From: Gemmatimonas phototrophica
GTDB lineage: Bacteria; Gemmatimonadota; Gemmatimonadetes; Gemmatimonadales; Gemmatimonadaceae
Length of the DNA: 64,000 nt
Direction of reading: 5' to 3'
NCBI GenBank assembly: GCA_945869195.1
Contig: CAMBNV010000002.1
Location: 124,001-188,000, forward strand
The position numbers and the translations under genes are program-made. Each line of letters starts with the position of its first letter. Positions within the stretch are counted from its first letter, which is position 1. Shown one piece after another: positions 20,584 to 30,453 of the stretch. Below the pieces are notes generated by a model. It did no database searches, was not told the origin of the DNA, and saw only the letters and a program-made list of their open reading frames with translations.

Positions 20584-22214
20584 CAGATGCTCAGGGTCTG
20601 GGCGGTCGTGTTACGCGACTGCCACAAGAGGAAGAGGGTGCGGACCACGAAGATCGCGGAGATGAGCGAGGCGAAGATACCGGCAAGCAGCGCGACGGCG
20701 AAACCGCGGACCGGGCCGGTGCCGAACTGATAGAGAATCGCCGCCGTCAGCGCGGTCGTGACGTGCGTATCGATGATCGCGCTCCACGCGTGGTCGAAGC
20801 CCTCGTCGATCGCGAGGCGGATCGTGCGCCCGGCGTCGAGTTCCTCACGGATGCGCTCGAAGATCAGGAAGTTCGCGTCAACCGCCATCCCGATGGAGAG
20901 CACGAAACCGGCGAGGCCGGGGAGCGTGAGCGTCGCGTCAAACGTCGCGAGGATCGCGAGCGTCACCAGGACGTAAAAGAGCAGGCCGCAGACGGCGATG
21001 AAGCCCGAGAAGCGGTAGTAGCCGACCATGATGACGATGACGAGGCCGATTCCGAGGGCGCCCGAGAAGAGGCCTTGGCTGATTGCATCGGCGCCGAGGC
21101 TGGCGCTGATGGTGCGGGTCTCGGCAACCTTGAGCGGCACCGGCAGCGCGCCGGCGCGGAGCACAAGCGCGAGATCCTGCGCAGCCTGCAGGTCACGGCC
21201 ACCCATCGTGATCTGCCCGCGGGCGCCGATTGCGCTCTGGATGACGGGGGCGCTCATCACGCGGTCGTCGAGGACGATCGCCATGTTGTCACCGATGTGA
21301 CGGGCGGTCTCCTTGCGGAAGCGGCTGCCGCCCTCGGTGCTGAAGACGAAGTCGACCTTCGCGCCCTCGAGCGGATCCTGATTCGGGATCGCGTCCTTGA
21401 GGTACGTGCCGTCGATGATCGCTCGCGAATCGAGGACATAGAGCGTGCGATAGGTAATCGAGCCGAGGACAATCGAGTCGGTGCCCCAGCGGACGTCCTT
21501 GCCCGGGGGCAGGGCCCCGCGGAGCGCATCCATGCGCAGGTAGGTGTCAATCGCGCCGTAGTCCGCACTCGCTACGAGGTACTGGCCCGGCATCTGGCCG
21601 GGCGAGACCGAGCGGCGGAACGGACCGTCGATCGCAGTGCCGGCGGTGTCACCGCCCGTGGTGGAGTCCGCCTCCTGCAGGAGGGCCCCAAGGGCGTTGG
21701 CGGGCGCGGTGTCGGCGCCGGCGAGGGGCGTCTCGGCACCGATCGCGAGGCTCTGCTCCTTGATGATCCCGTCGAGGCGGGGAATCACTCGCTCAAGCGC
21801 CTGTGTCTCATCCGTGATCTGGAAGCGCAGGAAAGCCGCGCGCTGGACCATCGCGGTGGCGCGGTCAGGATCGTCGATGCCTGGAAGCTCGACGATGATC
21901 CGGTCAGTGCCGACCTTCTGCACCACCGGCTCGGCGACCCCGAACTCATCGATGCGCACGCGCACGACCTTGAGCGCGCGATCGATCGCGTCACTCACGT
22001 CGGCGACCGCCTGCTTCGACTGATCGACTTCGAGCATCAGGTGCATCCCGCCCTGCAGGTCGAGCCCGCGCTTCAGTGGGATGCGGCGGACAGTGTCTTG
22101 CACGAATACGCCGTCGCGCTTGACGCGCTCGATGACGGTGCGCGGGAAGAGCGCCCAGACCGAGGCGAGGACCATCGCGCCGATCAGCAACAGGCGTGAC
22201 TTGAGGTTGGACAT
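20583..22214 (-). CDS. secD: Protein translocase subunit SecD
   Basis: Partner of SecF in the SecDF complex. 543 residues from ATG 22214: an N-terminal helix, the periplasmic P1 domain with [18 protein letters not shown], and a C-terminal membrane domain with [18 protein letters not shown]. The periplasmic domain is long, with a Thr/Ala-rich insertion around residues 180-230. A promoter about 50 bases upstream drives secD-secF, possibly with tatD. Confidence 0.96.
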   Translation of the reverse strand: MSNLKSRLLLIGAMVLASVWALFPRTVIERVKRDGVFVQDTVRRIPLKRGLDLQGGMHLMLEVDQSKQAVADVSDAIDRALKVVRVRIDEFGVAEPVVQKVGTDRIIVELPGIDDPDRATAMVQRAAFLRFQITDETQALERVIPRLDGIIKEQSLAIGAETPLAGADTAPANALGALLQEADSTTGGDTAGTAIDGPFRRSVSPGQMPGQYLVASADYGAIDTYLRMDALRGALPPGKDVRWGTDSIVLGSITYRTLYVLDSRAIIDGTYLKDAIPNQDPLEGAKVDFVFSTEGGSRFRKETARHIGDNMAIVLDDRVMSAPVIQSAIGARGQITMGGRDLQAAQDLALVLRAGALPVPLKVAETRTISASLGADAISQGLFSGALGIGLVIVIMVGYYRFSGFIAVCGLLFYVLVTLAILATFDATLTLPGLAGFVLSIGMAVDANFLIFERIREELDAGRTIRLAIDEGFDHAWSAIIDTHVTTALTAAILYQFGTGPVRGFAVALLAGIFASLISAIFVVRTLFLLWQSRNTTAQTLSI

Positions 22215-22269
22215 GCCAGCACAGGAAGAGGGGGATCGTGGCGGCCAAAGGGGTCCAACGGAACCTCGA

Positions 22270-22298
22270 AAACTACTGACCAAGGAGACTCAAGTCAA
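22270..22298 (-). promoter_or_regulatory. Promoter of secDF
   Basis: -35 TTGACT (22298..22293), 17 bases, -10 TAGTTT (22275..22270). It gives a leader of about 50 bases before secD. The surrounding 22215-22360 gap shows no gene. Confidence 0.6.
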
Positions 22299-22360
22299 TC
22301 GAACTCAACGTGGTGGATGTCGACCAGCGTAGCGCCCGCGAGCGCCTCCGCGCGGGGTCC

Positions 22361-23290
22361 TCAGCTCATCAGCGCACGCCGGGCGGCGGTGTCGTCCCGC
22401 TGCAGTTGTGCGCGCAGTTCATCCGCGGAAGCGAAGTTCCGAGTCTCCCGGATGCGACCAACGAATTCAATCCGGACGTATGCGCCGTAGAAGTCGCCGT
22501 CGACATCGAACAGGTGCGCCTCGAGGCGTGACTCCCCTTCGGCGAACGTGGGCCGTGGGCCGAGGTTCAGCATGCCACCAAACGCGCCCTGCGGCGTCTG
22601 CACCCGCACGGCATAGACGCCCTCCGGCGGCAGCAGCTTGCGGGCGGGAGGCAGCGCGATATTGATCGTGCGAAAACCGAGCGTGCGCCCGCGCCCGGCA
22701 CCGGCCTCTACCCGCCCGCTGGCGCTATAGGGCCGTCCCAATCCGTCGGCCGCGCGCTGCAGGTCCCCGCCCGCTACCGCGCGACGGATCGTCGTCGACG
22801 AGATTGGCCGCCCGTCACTGCCGTGCACCGGCGGCACGACGTCCACTCCGAAGCCCCGGGTCGCTCCGAGTTCTTGGAGCACGCTCGCGTCACCCGAACG
22901 GCCGCGGCCGAATCCGTGGTCGTACCCCACAAGCAGGTGTTGCAGCCCGAGCTTCTCCCTCAGAACCAGGTCGACGAACTCGCTCGCCCCATATGCGGCG
23001 AGAGACGGCGTGAAGGGGATGACGACGACGTGGTCGATCGGACTTTCCGCCAACACCTCCTGCTTCTCAATGCCGATCGTCAGCAGCGGCGGCGCGGCCG
23101 CCGGATTCACGACCTCGAGGGGATGCGGATCGAAGGTCACAAGGACGGCAGGCAGCCCGCGTTCTCGCGCGCAGGCGGAAAGGCGTTCGAGTACGAGGCG
23201 GTGGCCGCGATGTACCCCGTCGAATGTTCCGACAGTGCAAACCGTTCCGTCCAGACCGGACGGAAGGCCGAATTCGAGGTCAGGCCTCAC
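22361..23290 (-). CDS. ribF: Bifunctional riboflavin kinase / FAD synthetase
   Basis: Converts riboflavin to FMN and FAD. The 309-residue product has an N-terminal adenylyltransferase domain (VGTFDGVHRGHRLVLERL, about residues 19-36; SSTTIRRAVAGGD, about 155-167) and a C-terminal riboflavin kinase domain (LGFRTINIALP, PEGVYAVRV, NLGPRPTF). It starts at GTG 23290, overlapping truB by 11 bases, and is last in the rimP-infB operon, a common position. Confidence 0.96.
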   Translation of the reverse strand: MRPDLEFGLPSGLDGTVCTVGTFDGVHRGHRLVLERLSACARERGLPAVLVTFDPHPLEVVNPAAAPPLLTIGIEKQEVLAESPIDHVVVIPFTPSLAAYGASEFVDLVLREKLGLQHLLVGYDHGFGRGRSGDASVLQELGATRGFGVDVVPPVHGSDGRPISSTTIRRAVAGGDLQRAADGLGRPYSASGRVEAGAGRGRTLGFRTINIALPPARKLLPPEGVYAVRVQTPQGAFGGMLNLGPRPTFAEGESRLEAHLFDVDGDFYGAYVRIEFVGRIRETRNFASADELRAQLQRDDTAARRALMS

Positions 23291-24206
23291 GCATCACCAC
23301 CCGCGGCTGCCATCGCTCCGCTCGACGCTCGGCGAGGGCGACGAGGAGGCCGGCCGCCGGTGTGGTCAGCGCGCCCCACGACCCATCCACCAGCGCCGGG
23401 ACGTCGATCCCCCGCACGATCCGAACGACGTCGTCGTCGGTGAGCTCTTGGACCGGTACGCCCGGGAGGGCATCAAGCGCCGGTCGCACGCGCGCGCGGC
23501 CCTCGAGGAGGTCGGCGGTGGTCAGCGCATCCTCGACCCGGAACGGTCCGCTGCTGGTCCGTCGTAGCTGTGTTAGGTGTGCGGCGCTGCTGGCGAGGCG
23601 GGCGAGGTCGCGGGCGAGCGAGCGGATGTAGGTGCCGCCGCCGCACGCGATACGCACGCGCGCCGATTGCACGGGCCCATCGGGTGATACCGTGCCGGGA
23701 TCGACCTCCTGGCCATCAGGGTCGGTGAGCGTCAGGAGATCCCATCGATGCACCTGGATGGTAACGGGTTTCAGCTCGACCGGCACTCCGGCCCGAGCGA
23801 GTTCATACGCGCGACGGCCATCGACGCGCTTGGCAGAGTAGGCGGGCGGGACTTGCGCGATCGCGCCGGTCAGTGCGGGGAGTGCGGCGAGCAACGCGTC
23901 GCGCATCGGTAAGGGGCGCTCCTGGACGACCGTCCCATCGAGATCTTCGGTATCGGTCTCGGCTCCGAAGCGGATGGTTGCCTCGTAAACCTTGGGCTCT
24001 CCGGGCAGGTGCGGCAGTAGCCGTGTGGCCCGGCCGATCAGGAGAACCAGCAGTCCCGTCGCGAAGGGGTCGAGCGTCCCGCTGTGCCCGATGCGTTTCT
24101 CGCCGAGCGCTCGCCGGGCGACGCTGACCACGTCGTGGGACGAGACGCCGGCCGGCTTGTCGACGAGCAGGAGGCCGTCAACCGTCCCGGTCGTCCGGCG
24201 TCCCAT
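23280..24206 (-). CDS. truB: tRNA pseudouridine(55) synthase
   Basis: Makes the T-loop pseudouridine 55. 308 residues from ATG 24206; VDGLLLVDKPAGVSSHDVV and GHSGTLDPFATGLL (catalytic Asp) identify the family. The start overlaps the rbfA end by 29 bases; the longer frame beginning at 24371 lies inside rbfA and is rejected. The C-terminal part continues with a PUA-like segment. Confidence 0.95.
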   Translation of the reverse strand: MGRRTTGTVDGLLLVDKPAGVSSHDVVSVARRALGEKRIGHSGTLDPFATGLLVLLIGRATRLLPHLPGEPKVYEATIRFGAETDTEDLDGTVVQERPLPMRDALLAALPALTGAIAQVPPAYSAKRVDGRRAYELARAGVPVELKPVTIQVHRWDLLTLTDPDGQEVDPGTVSPDGPVQSARVRIACGGGTYIRSLARDLARLASSAAHLTQLRRTSSGPFRVEDALTTADLLEGRARVRPALDALPGVPVQELTDDDVVRIVRGIDVPALVDGSWGALTTPAAGLLVALAERRAERWQPRVVMREA

Positions 24207-24573
24207 CGGCAGGTGAGGGCGGTACTCGAAGCCCGGCGAGGAGTGTCTCGATGTGGGCGGCGCGCGCGATCGATTCGTCGATTTTGAAGGCGATCTCTGG
24301 GGCGAACTGCAGCTGCAGCGCCTTGCCAATGCGGCTGCGCAGGAAACTCGCCGTACTACGGAGTCCATCATAGGTCGCGGCGCGCTCGGACTCCGTGCCC
24401 ATGATGCTCACGAAGACCTTGGCGTGTCGCAGATCGCGCGTCATGTCGACCGCGGTCACCGTCACAAGTCCAAGGATGCGCGGATCCTTGACGTCGCGCG
24501 CAAGGAACGACGCGACCTCTTCGCGCACCGCCTCACCTACGCGATCTGGGCGGCGCGGATCACGCGGAGGCAT
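24178..24573 (-). CDS. rbfA: Ribosome-binding factor A
   Basis: A 30S maturation and cold-shock factor with a KH-like fold. 131 residues from ATG 24573, containing VTVTAVDMTRDLRHAKVFVS and LRSRIGKALQLQFAPEIAFKID. GTG 24591 is an alternative start. It lies between infB and truB as in most bacteria. Confidence 0.94.
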   Translation of the reverse strand: MPPRDPRRPDRVGEAVREEVASFLARDVKDPRILGLVTVTAVDMTRDLRHAKVFVSIMGTESERAATYDGLRSTASFLRSRIGKALQLQFAPEIAFKIDESIARAAHIETLLAGLRVPPSPADGTPDDRDG

Positions 24574-24600
24574 CGTACGCCTGCGCAGCACGCTGCGTCA

Positions 24601-27402
24601 TCAGGCCTGCGCCGGTTGAAGGGTGCGGGCCACCGATTCGGTGCGGTAGGTCTCGATCACGTCGCCGACCTTGAGGTCGTTAAAGTTTTCGATGCCAATG
24701 CCGCACTCGTACCCTTCCTTCACTTCCTTGACATCATCCTTGAAACGACGCAGCGACCCAATCGTGCCGTCGTAGACCTCGACGCCATCGCGAACGATGC
24801 GCGACCGACCCTGCCGGTTAATGAGCCCGGCGCGGACCATACAACCGGCAATGACACCGATCTTCGGCACCTTGAACATCTCGCGCACGACGGCCTCGCC
24901 GACGATGACTTCCCTCTGCTCCGGCCGCAGCATGCCTTCGAGGGCGAGCCGGACATCGGCCACCGCTTCGTAGATGATTTTGTACAGTTTGATCTCGACG
25001 CCGTCGCGCTCGGCCATTGCCCGCGCCTTGATGTCGGGGCGCACATGGAAGCCGATGATGATGGCCCCAGACGCGCGCGCCAGGAGGACGTCGCTCTCGG
25101 TGACCGCACCCACCGCGCGCGCGACGACCTCGACCTGGACTTCCTCATTGCTGAGCTGCTGCAGCGCGTCGGCGAGTGCTTCCGCCGGACCACCCTGATC
25201 GGCCTTGATGAGGAGCTTGAGTTGGCGCTTGCCATCGGCACCCGACGAGGCCATAAAGTCCTCGAGCGAGACCGCGCCCTTTGCCGTACGACGGCTGCGG
25301 GCCTCACGGTCGAGCCGTTCGCGCCGCTGCGCGATCTCCCGGGCTTCGGCGGCATCAGTGACTGCGATAAACTGGTCGCCCGCCATCGGCACGCCGCTGA
25401 GTCCGAGGACCTGGACCGGCGTCGCCGGCCCGGCAGACGTCACCTTCTTGCCGCGCTCGTCGAGCAGGGCGCGGACACGGCCCGAGAAGAGGCCACAGAT
25501 GAAGTCGTCGCCGACGCTGAGCGTGCCGTTCTGCACAAGAATTGTCGCCACCGGTCCCTTACCGGCGTCGAGCTGGGCTTCGACGACCGAGCCAGTCGCC
25601 CGTCGATCGGGATTGGCCTTCAGATCGAGAATCTCGGCCTGTAGGAGGATCTGGTCGAGGAGCGCGGAGACCCCGGTCCCCTTCTTCGCCGAAATCTCCG
25701 ACGCGAGGGTGGTCCCGCCGAAGTCTTCGAGGACGACGCCGTGCTGGAGCAGGTCCTGACGGACCTTCATCGCGTTGGCGGTCGGAAGGTCAACTTTGTT
25801 AATCGCAACAATAATCGGAACGCCGGCATTCTTGGCGTGTGAAATCGCTTCGATCGTCTGCGGCATCACGGCATCGTCCGCCGCCACGACGAGGACGACG
25901 ATGTCGGTCACCTGTGCGCCGCGGGCACGCATCGCGGTGAACGCCTCATGGCCTGGGGTGTCGAGGAAGGTGATCGCCCGGCCATTGGGCAGCGCAACGT
26001 TGTACGCGCCGATGTGCTGCGTGATACCGCCGGCCTCGCCGGCAACGACGGTCGCTTTGCGGATATAGTCGAGTAGCGAGGTCTTGCCATGGTCGACATG
26101 ACCCATAATCGTGACCACCGGCGGACGGAACTTGAGAGTCTCCGCCGCGTCCTTCTCCACGACCTCGGTCGCCGCCGAGTAGTCCTCTTCACGTACCGCG
26201 ATATAGCTGAACTCCGCCGCGATCATTTCGATCTGATCGAAGTCCATGCGCTGGTTGATGGTGACCATCAACCCGAGATGTTTGAAGGCGAACGAAACGA
26301 TCTGGGTCGCAGGCACCTTGAGAATCTCGGAGAGCTCGCTCACCGTGATGAACTCATTCACGCGCACGGTCTTCTTCTCACGCTCCGCCATCTCGGCGCG
26401 GATTGCCTCGAGCTCTTCGCGGGCGCTGGTATCGATCCGATCGCGACGCTTGCCACTGGCGCCACCCATCTGGCGCATGGTGCGCGAGATGTTGGCGGCC
26501 ACGGCCTCCTGGTCGACGCGCTTGCCCTTCTTGCCACGACGCGGGCCGCTGGAGGGCGGGCCGCTGGAGGGCGCGCCGGTCTGGCCGCCCGGTGGGGCCG
26601 TGGTCGGGCGGCGATCTTCGCGACGACCGCCCCCGAGACCGCCGCCCGGCGACGCAGATGCCACTGGGCGAGGCGGCATGGACATGCCGCTCGTCACCGG
26701 ACGTGGGCGTGGAGCGCTGGGCACGATCGGACGCGGGCGCGGGCGCGAGTCAGCGACGGAAACTGGCGACGGCGTGGCGCTAGCCACCGGTGTCAGCGGG
26801 CTCGTCTCCACCTGGTCGACACTGGACGGCGGGGCCGCGGCGCGAGCCGCCGCCTGGGCGGCACGCGGACGCTCAGTCTCCTCTGCAGCACGCGCGCGGG
26901 CAATCTCGCGCTCGGCAGCTTCGGCATTGACGCGCTCCTCGGCGATGCGGGCCTTCTCGGCACGTTCCGCGGCCACAAGTTCGGCGGCAACCAGTTCGGC
27001 AGCGAGGTGGGCAGTCGCTTCGGCCTCCGCCTGGGCCACATCGGCCGCGCGCCGACGACGCGTGGAGGGTTTTGCCTCCTCGACGACTTCGACAACGACG
27101 GGCACCTCCACGACCTTCTTTTTCCCCGCGGGCTTCTTGGCCGCAGGTGTCGTGACCTCGGGCGCGGCGGCGGGGGGCGCGGCGATCTTTTTCTTCTTCG
27201 CCGGCGCGACCGGAAGGGCCGCGGTGACAGCTCGCAGGCGCTTCTCGCGCTCCCAGCGCAGACGCGCCCGGGAGACCTGGTCATCCGTGAGCGGCGACGC
27301 CTGATTGCGCGCGACGATCTCCATCGAGCGAAGCATGGACATCACTTCCTCCGCGGGAACGCCGAACTCTCTCGCCAGTTCACTTACTCGAAGCTTCGTC
27401 AA
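24601..27402 (-). CDS. infB: Translation initiation factor IF-2
   Basis: A GTPase that brings fMet-tRNA to the 30S subunit. 933 residues: an N-terminal IF2_N helix domain (about 1-55), a long low-complexity Ala/Glu/Pro-rich linker (about 60-330, with a tandem AAELV segment), a second IF2_N, then the G domain ([26 protein letters not shown]) and C-terminal domains. It starts at TTG 27402, overlapping the ylxQ stop as TTGA, with AAGGGGGAAGG upstream. Confidence 0.97.
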   Translation of the reverse strand: MTKLRVSELAREFGVPAEEVMSMLRSMEIVARNQASPLTDDQVSRARLRWEREKRLRAVTAALPVAPAKKKKIAAPPAAAPEVTTPAAKKPAGKKKVVEVPVVVEVVEEAKPSTRRRRAADVAQAEAEATAHLAAELVAAELVAAERAEKARIAEERVNAEAAEREIARARAAEETERPRAAQAAARAAAPPSSVDQVETSPLTPVASATPSPVSVADSRPRPRPIVPSAPRPRPVTSGMSMPPRPVASASPGGGLGGGRREDRRPTTAPPGGQTGAPSSGPPSSGPRRGKKGKRVDQEAVAANISRTMRQMGGASGKRRDRIDTSAREELEAIRAEMAEREKKTVRVNEFITVSELSEILKVPATQIVSFAFKHLGLMVTINQRMDFDQIEMIAAEFSYIAVREEDYSAATEVVEKDAAETLKFRPPVVTIMGHVDHGKTSLLDYIRKATVVAGEAGGITQHIGAYNVALPNGRAITFLDTPGHEAFTAMRARGAQVTDIVVLVVAADDAVMPQTIEAISHAKNAGVPIIVAINKVDLPTANAMKVRQDLLQHGVVLEDFGGTTLASEISAKKGTGVSALLDQILLQAEILDLKANPDRRATGSVVEAQLDAGKGPVATILVQNGTLSVGDDFICGLFSGRVRALLDERGKKVTSAGPATPVQVLGLSGVPMAGDQFIAVTDAAEAREIAQRRERLDREARSRRTAKGAVSLEDFMASSGADGKRQLKLLIKADQGGPAEALADALQQLSNEEVQVEVVARAVGAVTESDVLLARASGAIIIGFHVRPDIKARAMAERDGVEIKLYKIIYEAVADVRLALEGMLRPEQREVIVGEAVVREMFKVPKIGVIAGCMVRAGLINRQGRSRIVRDGVEVYDGTIGSLRRFKDDVKEVKEGYECGIGIENFNDLKVGDVIETYRTESVARTLQPAQA

Positions 27403-27749
27403 ACCTTCCCCCTTGGGCCTTTCTGCAGCGCGTCCGCCGAACCGGCGAGCGCGAGTATCCCCTTCGCAAGTTGCGCGTCCACCACGCCGATGATCGTCGT
27501 GGTCTCGCGTCCCGCCACCTCACCGAGTTCCGCTGCGGACGGGACCGTCAGCAATGGAACGCCCTTGGCGGCGATGAGTCCTTCGACCTTCTCCCGACTA
27601 TTCCGTGCCGCATCCAATGCCATGACCGCCACTCGCAGCGTGCCCTTATGCGCTGCTTCGCGCACCCGGTCGACACCGACGACGACGAGCCGACCTCGCA
27701 GCCCCAGCCCTAACAACCCGAGCAGGCGACGGCGGTCGGTCGTCTCCAC
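27399..27749 (-). CDS. YlxQ-like L7Ae/L30e family RNA-binding protein
   Basis: About 116 residues. The pattern RRLLGLLGLGLRGRLVVVG, with a following strand-helix repeat and AAKGVPLLTV, is typical of the L7Ae-like proteins coded between nusA and infB. It begins at GTG 27749, immediately after the nusA stop. The ylxR gene often found here is missing. Confidence 0.85.
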   Translation of the reverse strand: METTDRRRLLGLLGLGLRGRLVVVGVDRVREAAHKGTLRVAVMALDAARNSREKVEGLIAAKGVPLLTVPSAAELGEVAGRETTTIIGVVDAQLAKGILALAGSADALQKGPRGKV

Positions 27750-29093
27750 CTATACCTGCTCCGACTGACCGTCCGGGGCGGCAGTGTCACTGCCGGAGGC
27801 TTCCGTGCCGTCCTCGGTCAGTTCGGTGATGATCTGCATGATCCGATCCGCCTCGTCCGGCGCGATGCCGGCGAGCTTGAGAAGATCGTCGCGCTCAAGG
27901 TCGATGATGTCGTTGAGCGTACGGTAGCCACCGGCCTCAAGCACTGCGATGGTCGAGGTGACGAGTCCGCCGATGTCGGCGAGCGGGATGTCGGCCGCTT
28001 CGTCATCCGGGAGCGGTGCGAAGAGCGGAACATCGCCACCCTTCTCGAGCCATTCGCGGCTCGAATAAAGGTCGATTTTCCAGCCCGTCAGCTCTGACGC
28101 GAGGCGCACGTTCTGCCCGTTGCGTCCAATCGCCAGCGACAACTGATCCTCGTCGACGACGGCCTGGATGGTCTTGGTGGAGGGTTCGCTGAAGACCCGC
28201 GCGACCTTGGCAGGCGCCAGCGCGAGCTTGGCGAACCGCTCGGGGTCAGCCGACCAGGGAACGATGTCGATCCGCTCGCCGCCCAACTCCTGCACAACGG
28301 CCTGGACTCGCGAACCCTTGAGGCCGACACAGGCGCCCACCGGATCGATCCCGTCGTCCTTGGACACGACGGCAATCTTGGTGCGGCTTCCCACCTCGCG
28401 CGACGATGCACGGATCTCAACGACGCCGGACTGGATCTCGGGGACCTCGAGTCGAAACAGCGCCTGCACGAACATCGCGTCGGCGCGCGAGAGGATCAGG
28501 CGGGGCCCCTTGGGCGTCTCCTCGATCTTCTTGAGGACCGCACGGACCGGCTCGCCTTGCGTGTACGTCTCGCGATGATTCTGCTCGCGGTACGGGATAA
28601 TCGCTTCGGCCTCTCTGAACTTATTCAGCATGAGGACGATCTTGCCGCGCTCGATCTGCTGCACCTCACCCGAGAGCAGGTCGCCGACGCGCGAGGCAAA
28701 CTCGTCGCGGATCTTGGCGCGCTCGCCCTCGCGGACACGCTGCACGATGCGCTGTTTTGCCGCCTGCACCGCGCTGCGCCCGAACTCGGCGAACTCGACA
28801 GGAATTTCCATGATGTCCCCGACTTGGTAGTCGGCATCCTCGTACCGGGCCTCCTCGAGCGTGATCTCGCCCACGGCATCCAGTACCTCCTCAACGACCT
28901 TCTTGAGGATGACGATGCGAATCGTGCCCTTGACGTCATCAATCTCCACTTCCGCCTGCACGGAGACTCCGTGCTTCTTGGCGAGCGCGGCGAGAATGCC
29001 GTCTTTGAGCATGTCATGTAATTCAGTGCGCTCAATCTGCTTCGCGTTCGCGAGCTCGCGAAGTGCAATAAGAATTTCAGCCGAACCGGCCAT
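27750..29093 (-). CDS. nusA: Transcription termination/antitermination factor NusA
   Basis: Binds RNA polymerase and RNA to modulate pausing and termination. 447 residues: N-terminal domain (1-125), S1 domain (about 130-200), two KH domains (including VGACVGLKGSRVQAVVQELGGE and LAIGRNGQNVRLASELTGW) and a C-terminal helix-hairpin-helix segment. It sits behind the rimP leader that holds an attenuator-like hairpin, fitting known nusA autoregulation. Confidence 0.96.
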   Translation of the reverse strand: MAGSAEILIALRELANAKQIERTELHDMLKDGILAALAKKHGVSVQAEVEIDDVKGTIRIVILKKVVEEVLDAVGEITLEEARYEDADYQVGDIMEIPVEFAEFGRSAVQAAKQRIVQRVREGERAKIRDEFASRVGDLLSGEVQQIERGKIVLMLNKFREAEAIIPYREQNHRETYTQGEPVRAVLKKIEETPKGPRLILSRADAMFVQALFRLEVPEIQSGVVEIRASSREVGSRTKIAVVSKDDGIDPVGACVGLKGSRVQAVVQELGGERIDIVPWSADPERFAKLALAPAKVARVFSEPSTKTIQAVVDEDQLSLAIGRNGQNVRLASELTGWKIDLYSSREWLEKGGDVPLFAPLPDDEAADIPLADIGGLVTSTIAVLEAGGYRTLNDIIDLERDDLLKLAGIAPDEADRIMQIITELTEDGTEASGSDTAAPDGQSEQV

Positions 29094-29117
29094 CCCGGTC
29101 TCCCTCGAAAAGAAAGC

Positions 29118-29585
29118 CTACGGTTTCCAGTGAAACGCGAGCCGGGCGTCAGTGACATCCGAGAGCGCGATTGTTTGCTCGATACCCTTACCGTCTCGCA
29201 GCCGGAGGACCTCAGACCCCGCCTCCCCGTCCACCGCGACAATCTCCATCTCGTGCCGTCCGTGCAACACCAGCGCATTTACCGCCGCGCGCCGCCCCAC
29301 GAATCGTTTCCAATCGGCCGCACCGCGTAACGATCGTTCCATTCCGGGCGACGAAACCTCGAGAACGTACCGCGACGCGATCAACGTCGGCTCGGCATCT
29401 AACCGGGCTTCGATTGCGCGCGACGCCTTCTCGCAGTCCCCTACCTGCACCTTTTCAAAGTCGGCACGGTCGATCCGGACATCCAAAACCGGTCGTCCTT
29501 TGGATCCACCTTGCCGGACTTCCACCAACTCGTACCCAAGCGGCGTAAGTTCAGCAATGATAAGGGCTTCAATCGCCTGGTTCAC
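29118..29585 (-). CDS. rimP: Ribosome maturation factor RimP
   Basis: Needed for 30S maturation. 155 residues from GTG 29585: IIAELTPLGYELVEV near the start, DVRIDRAD, and YVLEVSSPGMERSL in the middle, all typical of RimP. It is the first gene of the rimP-nusA-ylxQ-infB-rbfA-truB-ribF operon. A longer frame to 29639 runs through the terminator hairpin and is rejected. Confidence 0.93.
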   Translation of the reverse strand: MNQAIEALIIAELTPLGYELVEVRQGGSKGRPVLDVRIDRADFEKVQVGDCEKASRAIEARLDAEPTLIASRYVLEVSSPGMERSLRGAADWKRFVGRRAAVNALVLHGRHEMEIVAVDGEAGSEVLRLRDGKGIEQTIALSDVTDARLAFHWKP

Positions 29586-29611
29586 TGCGCGTCCCGAGGG
29601 TCGTAGAGAAC

Positions 29612-29642
29612 AAAAAAGTGTGGGGAGACCTTCCCCCACACT
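29612..29642 (-). terminator. Intrinsic terminator/attenuator before rimP
   Basis: A nine-base stem (AGTGTGGGG with CCCCACACT, 29617-29642) followed by TTTTTTG. Only 26 bases separate it from the rimP start, too few for a separate promoter, while a promoter-like sequence lies upstream at 29678-29706. It therefore both ends pgeF transcripts and probably attenuates the rimP operon. Confidence 0.75.
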
Positions 29643-29677
29643 CCGATTACCGCATTTCGGAATGGCTCACGAGAGTA

Positions 29678-29706
29678 AAGCTACTGGCCGGCGGGGGGGG
29701 CGTCAA
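29678..29706 (-). promoter_or_regulatory. Putative promoter of the rimP-nusA-infB operon
   Basis: -35 TTGACG (29706..29701) overlaps the pgeF stop codon; 17 bases (including an eight-base C run) separate it from -10 TAGCTT (29683..29678). Transcription would start near 29671, upstream of the attenuator hairpin. Confidence 0.55.
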
Positions 29707-30428
29707 GGATGCGGAGCACTCGCGACGATGACTGCCACCTGCCGTCCAGTGTCTCCCGCCCGATGCGAGAAGAACACCTCATTGTCGCACCTGGTGCACT
29801 CCCCGCTCGCGGTCCAGCGCCTGATCCCGACCTGTTGCACCTGCTCCGCGAGCAGTGCGCGCAGGTCCACCTGGCGCGGGCGGGTCGTCGGCCACCCCGT
29901 GAGGCGTTCGAATACGTCGCTCCCTACCTCATAGCAGCGACCGCAAATAGAGGGCCCGAGGTGCACCACGAGCTCGGCGACGGCGATTCCCTTAACCGCG
30001 AATGCGCGAAAAGTCTCTGCGAGAATCCCCCCGGCGACGCCGCGCCAGCCCGCATGCACGACCGCGACCATGCCCGACGGATGCGCGATGAAAACTGGGA
30101 CGCAGTCGGCGATGGTCACCGCCGCCGCTCCGCCCGCGGTAAGAAGGTGCCCGTCGGCCCCGTCGGCACGCACCCAGCCACTCCAACCGGCGCCGTGGAT
30201 GAGTACGCGCGTGCCATGCACCTGCCGCGCCGACGCGAGCCGGGAGGCCCCCAATGGAACAAGTGCAATCTGGAGGGCGTTCCAACGGGCGGTGGCTTCC
30301 GGATCTGCACCCTGCTCCGGGAGACCGAATGAGCCGGCCAGGCGAGTGGTCACGAACGCGCAGACACCGATCGCCGCGAGCGATGGAATCGCCAGATGGG
30401 GCGGCAGGAGGCTCTCCGTCACATCCAC
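29703..30428 (-). CDS. pgeF: Polyphenol oxidase/laccase-domain purine phosphorylase (YfiH/PgeF)
   Basis: About 241 residues of the YfiH family. The Cys/His metal and catalytic residues are in ASARQVHGTRV, TIADCVPVFIA and VAVVHAGWRG, and a further motif is GPSICGRCYEVG. In other species it cleaves purine nucleosides or edits peptidoglycan precursors. The start is GTG 30428 (or 30422); the longer frame runs into murA. It follows murA by 25 bases, suggesting co-transcription. Confidence 0.9.
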   Translation of the reverse strand: MDVTESLLPPHLAIPSLAAIGVCAFVTTRLAGSFGLPEQGADPEATARWNALQIALVPLGASRLASARQVHGTRVLIHGAGWSGWVRADGADGHLLTAGGAAAVTIADCVPVFIAHPSGMVAVVHAGWRGVAGGILAETFRAFAVKGIAVAELVVHLGPSICGRCYEVGSDVFERLTGWPTTRPRQVDLRALLAEQVQQVGIRRWTASGECTRCDNEVFFSHRAGDTGRQVAVIVASAPHP

Positions 30429-30453
30429 GCTCGGGATCAGCGGGATCGGCGCG

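Noticed and set aside
20763-22199. Long plus-strand ORF opposite secD
   Set aside because: It is the antisense shadow of secD in high-GC DNA and has no ribosome-binding site or protein-like features.
24253-27768. Two plus-strand ORFs of 463 and 559 residues opposite infB
   Set aside because: Antisense shadows of infB with Arg/Ala/Gly/His-rich composition; infB is secure on the minus strand.
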